DNA from: Candidatus Poribacteria bacterium
GTDB lineage: Bacteria > Poribacteria > WGA-4E > PCPOR2b
Reading direction: 5' to 3'
Length of the DNA stretch: 6,342 bases
NCBI GenBank assembly: GCA_027296925.1
Contig: JAPUIP010000826.1
Coordinates: 1-6,342 of the forward strand
Part shown: one piece after another, positions 1 through 5,363 of the stretch
Layout: every line of letters starts with the position of its first letter
How positions within the stretch are numbered: position 1 is the first letter of the stretch
Position numbers and translations under genes: made by a program
The notes under the pieces: model-generated
Database searches by the model: none
What the model saw: only the letters and a program-made list of their open reading frames with translations
What the model was told of the DNA's origin: nothing

Positions 1-81
1 GGGGCTTTGCTCCAAGCTCACGGAATCATTTCCGGGCAGAAGCGACGGGGAAAATCCCAATTTAAACTGATCAGGATTCAG

Positions 82-87
82 AAAGGA
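82..87 (+). promoter_or_regulatory. Ribosome binding site deciding the start of the Gfo/Idh/MocA gene
   Basis: AAAGGA lies six bases before the ATG at 94 and directly abuts the ATG at 88. Normal spacing therefore favours 94, which gives a protein beginning MLKAGFIGAG, exactly where the Rossmann fold should begin. The frame stays open upstream to the window edge, but residues encoded before 88 do not resemble the family. Confidence 0.7.
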
Positions 88-93
88 ATGACA

Positions 94-1050
94 ATGTTAA
101 AAGCAGGATTTATCGGTGCGGGTCCTCGAAGTCAAGGCGCGCACTATCCAAATGTGCAACGCCTTGAGGATGATGTTGATATGCTTGCCGTATGTGAACT
201 TGACGAAGAGCGACTCAATCAAGTTGCCAAGAGATATGAATTTCCACATACGTTCACAGATCACCGTAAAATGCTTGATACCGTAGACCTGGACGTTATC
301 TACTGTGTGATGAACGAGAAGTGGATATTACAGCCCGCGCTCGATTGCCTCAACGCGGGCAAGCATATCTTCATCGAAAAGCCGCCGGGTGCCAACAGTG
401 ATGAAACACGGCAGATACTTGACGCGGCAATCGCGAACGATGTCTATGCGATGGTCGGATTTCAGCGTCGCTATGCTGCCGTGACACGCGAAGCGATGCG
501 CCGTGTGGCTGCGAAGGGCCCCGTGTCGCTTGCAGTAACCACGTTCAACAAGCAGATACTCGGTGGCGATGGCAAGGAGTTCACGACAACGCTCTGGAAC
601 GACGTGTGTCATGTCATCGACTTGCTGCGGTATATGGCGGGCGGCGAACCTGTAGAGGTAACCGCGTATCGAGACAAGCTCGGCAGTGAGAGCCGAAACT
701 GTTATACCGCGCTGGTTCGCTTCGACAACGGCGCGACGGGGATTTTACTTGGAAATCGCGCCTCTGGTGGACGTGTGCTTCGCTCAGAGCTGCACGGGGT
801 CGGCATTGGGTGTTATATGAAAATCCCACAGGAGATCGAAATCCACGAGGACAACCAAAGCCACACAATGGGGGGCTGGGAGGTCGATGGCGCGGATAAG
901 AACGATGTGGCTCGGTATGAAGGCGTCCTGACGATGCACGAACACTTCGTGGACTGCGTGCGCAACCGGAAAGTCCCGATCACGGACCTCCGCGATGTCA
1001 TCCACTCAATTCATCTCGTCGACCAGATCGAGGGGCCGCTGCCCGAATAA
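94..1050 (+). CDS. Gfo/Idh/MocA family NAD(P)-dependent oxidoreductase
   Basis: This is a predicted cytosolic dehydrogenase of 318 residues that would oxidise or reduce a sugar, cyclitol or sugar acid using NAD(P). The N-terminal Rossmann domain opens with GFIGAGPRSQG (residues 6-16), a variant of the dinucleotide loop. The family's EKP motif, which holds the catalytic lysine, is present as IEKPPG (residues 94-99, with K96). The C-terminal alpha/beta domain carries WNDVCHVIDLL, with H173 and D176 in the place of the conserved family histidine and aspartate near the substrate. The length is slightly short for the family (about 330-390), the C-terminal end being compact. The start at 94 is set by AAAGGA. 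It is alone on its strand here and converges on the regulator gene. Substrate cannot be read from the sequence; the nearby enolase and propeller genes make a sugar substrate likely. The family assignment is firm, the specific reaction unknown. Confidence 0.9.
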   Translation: MLKAGFIGAGPRSQGAHYPNVQRLEDDVDMLAVCELDEERLNQVAKRYEFPHTFTDHRKMLDTVDLDVIYCVMNEKWILQPALDCLNAGKHIFIEKPPGANSDETRQILDAAIANDVYAMVGFQRRYAAVTREAMRRVAAKGPVSLAVTTFNKQILGGDGKEFTTTLWNDVCHVIDLLRYMAGGEPVEVTAYRDKLGSESRNCYTALVRFDNGATGILLGNRASGGRVLRSELHGVGIGCYMKIPQEIEIHEDNQSHTMGGWEVDGADKNDVARYEGVLTMHEHFVDCVRNRKVPITDLRDVIHSIHLVDQIEGPLPE

Positions 1051-1115
1051 TCCACAATCCGCTGGAAAACTCCGGTGCGCTCGTGCGACTCGGATAGCAA
1101 TAAATTACCACGACC

Positions 1116-1154
1116 GTCATTGAGAGATCTATTTCTTAGGACGTTCAGGATGAC
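1116..1154. repeat. Imperfect palindromic intergenic repeat between convergent genes
   Basis: The segment starts GTCATTGAGA and ends TCAGGATGAC. The outer five bases (GTCAT at 1116-1120, ATGAC at 1150-1154) are perfect inverted copies, and seven of the outer ten pair. The interior contains ATCTATTTCTTAGGACG. This resembles, from memory, the dispersed intergenic repeats of the form GTCATTCTGAG...TTCAGGATGAC seen in many environmental bacteria. It sits between the ends of two convergent genes, just past the regulator's stop codon, where such repeats commonly lie and may act as a bidirectional transcription end. Only one copy is visible here, so the repeat nature is inferred. Confidence 0.4.
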
Positions 1155-1157
1155 ATT

Positions 1158-3353
1158 TCAGCGCGGTCTTTCGAGCCCCATTTTCTTCATGCGAGACATC
1201 AGCGTCGTGGGCTTGATACCGAGAAGTTCTGCGGCACCCCCCGGGCCGAATACCTTTCCGTTGGCGTGTTCTAATGCCCTCGCGATGTTCGCACGCTCTC
1301 GGCGTTGGATCTCTGCATCCGAGACAAATCCAGTGCCGGGCGAAATCTCCCTACCGGATTCGGGCTGAAGCGCGTCATCCGGAAACGTATTCGGAGACAT
1401 CAGCGGAAATTGCAATTGACCGTCGCGAGAGACGATTACCGCGCGTTCAATGACGTTCTGCAACTCCCGGATGTTTCCCGGCCAATCATAGCGCTGCAAT
1501 TGCTCGATCTGGTCTGGCATTAGCTGGGTCCTCGGCCGGTTTAGTCGCGTGGAAACGACTTCAATAAAGTGCGTCGCCAGCAACGGGATGTCGCCCATTC
1601 GCTCGCGGAGCGGCGGCACCGAGATGGGAAAAACACTCAAGCGATAAAAGAGATCCTCACGAAAGCGCCCAGCCGTAACCTCCCCTTTCAAATCCCGGTT
1701 GGTCGCCGCGATGATGCGGACGTCCACCTGACGGGTGCGATCGTCGCCCACCCGCTCGAATTGCCCTTCCTGCACCACCCGAAGCAACTTGCTCTGGAGG
1801 TCGAGAGGAATTTCACTCACCTCGTCCAGGAAGAGCGTGCCGCCATTCGCTAGCTCGAACCGTCCCGCTCGATCTTTTAAGGCACCGGTGAACGCCCCCT
1901 TGACGTGACCGAAGAACTCGCTTTCAAACAGTTCGCGGGGTATCGCCCCACAGTTCACTTTCACCATAGCCTTCGCCCGTTTCTGACTATGGGTATGTAT
2001 CGCCCGCGCAACCAACTCCTTTCCCGTTCCCGATTCCCCTTGAATCAGCACGCTCGCGTCCGTCGGCGCTACCATTTCAATCTGCTGAAGCACATTGCGC
2101 AAAGCCGGACTTCGACCGATGACCTCTCCGAATGCGAGTTCCATCTGCATCTCTTCGCGGAGATAGGCATTTTCTTGCTCCAGTGCCAGCGCCCGCTCCC
2201 GCTCGGTCCGATCCCGGGCTAGGGCAAGCAGAAGGGGTCGGCCACCGGACTCGAACAGACTGACACGGACTTCGACAGGAAAAGTCGTTCCGTCTTTGCG
2301 CCGATGGCTGCCCTCGATTGTCATAGGGACGCCAGAGCCCAACTGCTCCCACACCCGCCCAAACCTCGCCGCATCAAAACCCTCCTCAATATTGGCAACA
2401 GATAACGCCAGCAGTTCCTCGCGTGTATATTCCAGACTATCGCAGGCACGCTGGTTCACATCAACAAATCTGCCCTCCGCATCCATGACGAAAAACGCAT
2501 CCGCGGCATTCTCGACTAAGCGCCGGAAACGCTCCTCACTCTCCCGAAGCGCCGCTTCGGCTTGCTTGCGTTCGGTCAGATCATAAGTGAAAATTCGGAC
2601 GAGGTTGCTCTGTGGCACACAACATATTTTCTGCTCATATATCGCGCTGCCGATCTCGATCTCACGCGTGACCGATTCGTTCGCATCGATCTGGCATGCA
2701 ACAATGATCGGCTTGACCCCGCCGAGAATGGGGTGATTATGTCCAAGTGCTTGCAAATCGGGAAATCGCTCCTCCGCCGTAGGGTTGCAATAGGTCACCC
2801 GCCCGGCAAGATCTGTTTCAATAACCGGATTTGGATTCTGCTCCGGAAACGAAGCCAACCGAGCGAGGGCTTCTTCCGTCTGTTTACGTTCGGTGATGTC
2901 CCGAACCAAAGTGAGGAGGCAGTTCTTCCCCGCAAACTTCATCACAGAAGCGGAGATCTCCGCAGATAGGAACCGCCCCGATCTGGTCCGACAGGTCAGT
3001 TCATCCGTCCAGCCGTGCCCTTGTTCAAAAACTGATTGTGAAAACGCTTGGAGTTTCGACATTTCATTCGGATGAATGGCAGAGATTGGCATGGACAATA
3101 ATTCTTCTCGCGAAAAGCCAAGCATATCGCCGGCTTTCGAATTCACGTCCAGGATTTTGTCTCGCGCCGGATGCAAGAGAAATATCGCGTCGTTCGAATA
3201 ATCAAAAATCTTGTGAAACTGCTCCTCGCTTGCTGCCAGCGCCTGCTCCGTTGCCTTTTGCTCCGCTACTGCCTGCTCAAGTTCCGCGACACGGGCGGAC
3301 ATCGACTCTAAGGATTCAAGAAGTTGAGCTTTCGTTTTCTGATTGTGATTCAT
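1158..3353 (-). CDS. Sigma-54-dependent transcriptional activator with three PAS sensor domains
   Basis: This is a bacterial enhancer-binding protein of 731 residues that would remodel sigma-54 RNA polymerase by ATP hydrolysis. After a short coiled coil (about 10-42) come three PAS domains (about 43-155, 166-263 and 271-385), the first two ending in D(I/L)TERK and the third in the similar RDRTERER. The AAA+ domain has Walker A GESGTGKE (439-446), the sigma-54 contact loop GAFTGA (486-491), Walker B FLDE (508-511), the arginine-finger stretch FREDLFYRL (564-572) and WPGNIREL (624-631). A Fis-type helix-turn-helix ends the protein (about 703-725, AAELLGIKPTTL). There is no receiver domain or membrane segment, so the signal is probably a cytosolic ligand or redox state sensed by PAS. 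The layout is like FhlA/NorR-type one-component activators. I chose the ATG at 3353, preceded by GGGAAAG; an ATG at 3422 adds 23 residues but has no ribosome site. It lies downstream of, and probably is cotranscribed with, the VOC gene. Confidence 0.92.
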   Translation of the reverse strand: MNHNQKTKAQLLESLESMSARVAELEQAVAEQKATEQALAASEEQFHKIFDYSNDAIFLLHPARDKILDVNSKAGDMLGFSREELLSMPISAIHPNEMSKLQAFSQSVFEQGHGWTDELTCRTRSGRFLSAEISASVMKFAGKNCLLTLVRDITERKQTEEALARLASFPEQNPNPVIETDLAGRVTYCNPTAEERFPDLQALGHNHPILGGVKPIIVACQIDANESVTREIEIGSAIYEQKICCVPQSNLVRIFTYDLTERKQAEAALRESEERFRRLVENAADAFFVMDAEGRFVDVNQRACDSLEYTREELLALSVANIEEGFDAARFGRVWEQLGSGVPMTIEGSHRRKDGTTFPVEVRVSLFESGGRPLLLALARDRTERERALALEQENAYLREEMQMELAFGEVIGRSPALRNVLQQIEMVAPTDASVLIQGESGTGKELVARAIHTHSQKRAKAMVKVNCGAIPRELFESEFFGHVKGAFTGALKDRAGRFELANGGTLFLDEVSEIPLDLQSKLLRVVQEGQFERVGDDRTRQVDVRIIAATNRDLKGEVTAGRFREDLFYRLSVFPISVPPLRERMGDIPLLATHFIEVVSTRLNRPRTQLMPDQIEQLQRYDWPGNIRELQNVIERAVIVSRDGQLQFPLMSPNTFPDDALQPESGREISPGTGFVSDAEIQRRERANIARALEHANGKVFGPGGAAELLGIKPTTLMSRMKKMGLERPR

Positions 3354-3434
3354 ATCAACTTTCCCGTTGTAGATTTCCAATTGCCTAAACTGCGTTGAAA
3401 AAGTAATAGAGAATCGAGTCATCGACAGGAAAAA

Positions 3435-3815
3435 TTAACTGCCGCCTTCCTGATTCTGCTCGAATAATTGCAAAGGAACATCATTCGGGCCTTTGAAAAA
3501 GGCCAGACGGATTCCTCCTGCGCCGGCATCGAACGGTTCTTTCTCCATCTGTACTCCTTTCTCCTTCAATTCTTGTGCGCAGGCATCCACGCTGTCGACC
3601 CGAAAGGATATGTGGTGAAAACCTTCTTCTGCCTGCATGCTTTTTTTTGGCATCAGTTCTAAGATGAAGTCCCCGGCTTTCAGAAACACATAGTCTTCAT
3701 CGTCTTCGACGGGGAACCGCTCCATAACTTCCAGGCCCAGGGTCTGGGTATAAAATCTGACGGCGCCTTCGACGTCATCCGTGACTAAAGCGATCTTGTG
3801 AATTTGATTAATCAT
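3435..3815 (-). CDS. VOC (vicinal oxygen chelate) / glyoxalase-fold protein
   Basis: This is a small cytosolic protein of 126 residues made of two beta-alpha-beta-beta-beta modules, the fold of glyoxalase I, methylmalonyl-CoA epimerase, extradiol dioxygenases and antibiotic-binding proteins. The first module starts IHKIALVTDDVEGAVRFY and the second HHISFRVDSVDACAQEL, both standard VOC openings. Possible metal ligands are in the usual four places: H6, E53 (in LEL), H68 (second histidine of HHI) and E119 (in LQLFE). A divalent-metal enzyme is therefore plausible, with isomerase or lyase chemistry. The length is typical of single-domain members. A strong GAGGAG sits seven bases before the ATG. 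Its stop is 81 bases ahead of the regulator's preferred start on the same strand, or 12 bases from the alternative one, so the two probably form an operon. The substrate cannot be named; calling it glyoxalase I itself would be over-reading. Confidence 0.88.
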   Translation of the reverse strand: MINQIHKIALVTDDVEGAVRFYTQTLGLEVMERFPVEDDEDYVFLKAGDFILELMPKKSMQAEEGFHHISFRVDSVDACAQELKEKGVQMEKEPFDAGAGGIRLAFFKGPNDVPLQLFEQNQEGGS

Positions 3816-3822
3816 CGTGAGT

Positions 3823-3828
3823 CTCCTC
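3823..3828 (-). promoter_or_regulatory. Ribosome binding site of the VOC gene
   Basis: On the minus strand this reads GAGGAG, seven bases before the ATG at 3815. It is a near-ideal Shine-Dalgarno sequence and much stronger than the one before the downstream regulator gene, which fits a higher level of VOC protein than of regulator. Confidence 0.7.
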
Positions 3829-3883
3829 GGGAGTTGAAAGTGAAGAGGATTGAGCTTCCAGTGAGAACAAATTCCTCGCGTGA

Positions 3884-3933
3884 AGTCGGGTCATTTAATT
3901 TCTCATTTCATATCTTAACCCAAATTCCCGACT
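3884..3933. repeat. Seven-base inverted repeat flanking an AT-rich stretch
   Basis: AGTCGGG (3884-3890) and CCCGACT (3927-3933) are perfect inverted copies separated by 36 mostly A/T bases. It could be a coincidence, an operator for the divergent genes, or a trace of the mobile element relic that it overlaps. No T-tract follows either arm, so a terminator is unlikely. Confidence 0.3.
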
Positions 3934-4031
3934 GGCGCAACCCCAAAGGTAGGCGTCATTCTCTATCGGCAATCTTGGCTCTTGCTTGCGCAGCAATGAT
4001 GTGCGGCTACCGAAAATTCCACCCCTTGTAG
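3888..4031 (+). pseudogene. Remnant of an ISAs1-type transposase, N-terminal fragment
   Basis: The plus-strand reading frame encodes IPDWRNPKGRRHSLSAIL, followed by ALACAAMMCGYRKF (3924-4022). This is the signature of the N-terminal DDE_Tnp_1-associated domain of ISAs1/H-repeat-type transposases, whose typical form is IPDxRxxxGRRHxLxxILALxxxAxLCGxRSxxAI. Intact members run to roughly 350-400 residues; here the frame hits TAG at 4029 after about 45 recognisable residues. A further short run in the same frame (4032-4082, containing RLTRRI) ends at TGA, and no catalytic DDE domain follows, since the enolase gene begins at 4125. No convincing start codon or ribosome site precedes it, and no terminal inverted repeats were identified. 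The relic occupies about half of the divergent intergenic region, so an insertion and deletion probably reshaped the promoters of its neighbours. Confidence 0.72.
3912..3940 (-). promoter_or_regulatory. Weak sigma-70-like promoter candidate for the VOC-regulator unit
   Basis: On the minus strand TTGCGC (3940-3935) is separated by 17 bases from TAAGAT (3917-3912), about 97 bases ahead of the VOC start. Matches to consensus are three of six and four of six, so this is only a candidate. It lies within the decayed transposase fragment and partly inside the inverted repeat 3884-3933. Confidence 0.22.
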
Positions 4032-4112
4032 CAGATGGGGTATGCCCGACTAACACGCCGAATCGTGAAACTGACGACGGGGTGATAGCGTTTGACCGGG
4101 TAAAGCCAAACT

Positions 4113-4118
4113 GAGGAG
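4113..4118 (+). promoter_or_regulatory. Ribosome binding site deciding a TTG start for the enolase gene
   Basis: GAGGAG lies six bases before TTG at 4125. No in-frame ATG or GTG is near, and the residues after TTG (KIKEIRAVAVNL) match the beginning of enolase-superfamily proteins, so TTG is the likely initiation codon. Confidence 0.75.
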
Positions 4119-4124
4119 AACGCT

Positions 4125-5303
4125 TTGAAAATAAAAGAAATTCGTGCTGTAGCCGTTAACCTTACCCCCCAATCGAAAACACAACCCCGCGTGCCTCAAC
4201 TTGACACCGATGGATTCATCAGACCGATGGCACGCTATCCTGAGTTCAGCAGAGGTGATGGGGGCACGCATTGGGCGCGCGTGGCCTGTGTCGTTACTGC
4301 AGAAGATGGCACCTGGGGGCTTGGCCTAACCAACCATAGCGGCCCGGTCCTCAGCCTAATCAACGACCACTTTGCCCCGCTGCTGGTCGGTCAAGACTGC
4401 ATGGCCACAGAAAAGGCATGGGACCTGATGCGCCGGAGTTCCGCCCCATACCACAGCGCGGGCCTACCCAGTTATGCGATTAGTGCCGTGGATAATGCGA
4501 TGTGGGACTTGAAAGGGAAACTTCTGGGATGCCCCGTTTATAAGCTTCTAGGCGGACCGCAGAAGGACAAGATCTTCTGCTATGCCAGCAACACGGACAT
4601 CTCCTACGGCACAGACAATAGCATCGCCTGGTTCCTGGAACTGGGGTTCAAGGCCGTCAAGCTTTTCGCCCGTTACGGTCCGGAGTCAGGTATAGACGGA
4701 ATCCGCCAAACTGAGGAACTCGTTGCCCGCACTCGCGAACAGATTGGTGACAGCGTCGAACTCATGCTCGATGCCTGGATGTCACTCAATGTTGAGTATG
4801 TCGTGCGGTTGGTCGAAGCCTTGAAGCCTTACCGCCTGAAGTGGCTTGAGGACTACCTGTTGCCGGAGGATATGGACAGCTATTTCAAGGTGCGTCAGCG
4901 GGTACCGGGCCAAATTCTGGCGACCGGTGAACACTGGTACACCATCCACCCCTTTGCGTTGGCGGCGGGCCAGGGACTTGTGGACATCCTCCAGCCGGAC
5001 GTTCAGTGGGCCGGCGGCATCACGGCGTTGGTGCGAATCTGCCACATCGCCGAGGCTCACGGGCTGACTGTCATTAGCCACGGCGGAATGAACTACCCAT
5101 ACGGGCAGCACCTTTCTTACGCGATGCCGGTCATCCAGTGGGGAGAGCGTTCCGAGGGCGTATCGCCGCCGGGCGTTCCGCTTGAAGAAAAAGTCGTCCT
5201 GCCGGGAACCCCCGTGATCAAAGACGGTTATTTGAGCCCCAGCGACGCTCCTGGCTTCGGCATTGAGGTCACCAAAGACTGGCTTGAAAGCAAAGCGGTC
5301 TAA
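4125..5303 (+). CDS. Enolase-superfamily acid-sugar dehydratase, L-rhamnonate dehydratase-like
   Basis: This 392-residue mandelate racemase/muconate lactonizing-type enzyme probably dehydrates a sugar acid to its 2-keto-3-deoxy form in the cytosol. The N-terminal capping domain (about 1-130) includes PMARYPEF, echoing PMSKY in E. coli rhamnonate dehydratase. The TIM barrel carries the three Mg2+ ligands in order: D216 (LMLDAW), E242 (KWLEDY) and E269 (TGEHW). H319 (VISHGG) paired with D292 (QPDVQW) is the expected general base dyad, and H270 follows the third ligand as in the rhamnonate dehydratase group. Spacing between these residues agrees with my recollection of that enzyme to within one residue. 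Length is normal. A TTG start is set by GAGGAG. It stands alone on its strand, divergent from the VOC gene. The product would feed a 2-keto-3-deoxy-acid aldolase or dehydrogenase, not seen here. Superfamily is certain; rhamnonate as substrate is inference, with other deoxy or acid sugars possible. Confidence 0.9.
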   Translation: MKIKEIRAVAVNLTPQSKTQPRVPQLDTDGFIRPMARYPEFSRGDGGTHWARVACVVTAEDGTWGLGLTNHSGPVLSLINDHFAPLLVGQDCMATEKAWDLMRRSSAPYHSAGLPSYAISAVDNAMWDLKGKLLGCPVYKLLGGPQKDKIFCYASNTDISYGTDNSIAWFLELGFKAVKLFARYGPESGIDGIRQTEELVARTREQIGDSVELMLDAWMSLNVEYVVRLVEALKPYRLKWLEDYLLPEDMDSYFKVRQRVPGQILATGEHWYTIHPFALAAGQGLVDILQPDVQWAGGITALVRICHIAEAHGLTVISHGGMNYPYGQHLSYAMPVIQWGERSEGVSPPGVPLEEKVVLPGTPVIKDGYLSPSDAPGFGIEVTKDWLESKAV

Positions 5304-5363
5304 CAGATCCGGACTTCCACTTGGCGGAGAGCAACACAATAGCGAAACCGCAACTTCTATCGC

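Noticed and set aside
21..34. Small hairpin CGGAA-TCAT-TTCCG near the window start.
   Set aside because: Five base pairs without a T-tract or conserved context; it could be chance or the tail of an upstream feature outside the window.
1071..1094. Possible terminator hairpin after the Gfo/Idh/MocA gene (TCCG...CGGA with an inner CGC/GCG).
   Set aside because: The stem is broken by two mismatches and a wobble pair, and no T-run follows on either strand, so it is not a convincing intrinsic terminator.
1075..1368. Plus-strand open frame of 97 codons.
   Set aside because: Most of it is antisense to the helix-turn-helix end of the sigma-54 activator, whose minus-strand frame is clearly the coding one; it has no family resemblance of its own.
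3976..3989. Sigma-54-like element TGGCTC...TTGC on the plus strand.
   Set aside because: The GG to GC distance is nine bases rather than ten, and the stretch lies inside the transposase relic, where it is explained by former coding sequence.
4021..4041. ACCCC...GGGGT inverted repeat ahead of the enolase gene.
   Set aside because: A five-base stem with an 11-base loop is expected by chance at this length, and it lies at the end of the transposase relic; no riboswitch or attenuator structure could be built from it.
4782..5339. Minus-strand open frame of 185 codons.
   Set aside because: It lies antisense to the well-conserved enolase barrel including its metal ligands, and shows no recognisable motif.
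5304..5363. Search for a bidirectional terminator between the convergent enolase and propeller genes.
   Set aside because: Only a four-base TCCG/CGGA pairing with a long loop is seen and no T-run, so none is called.
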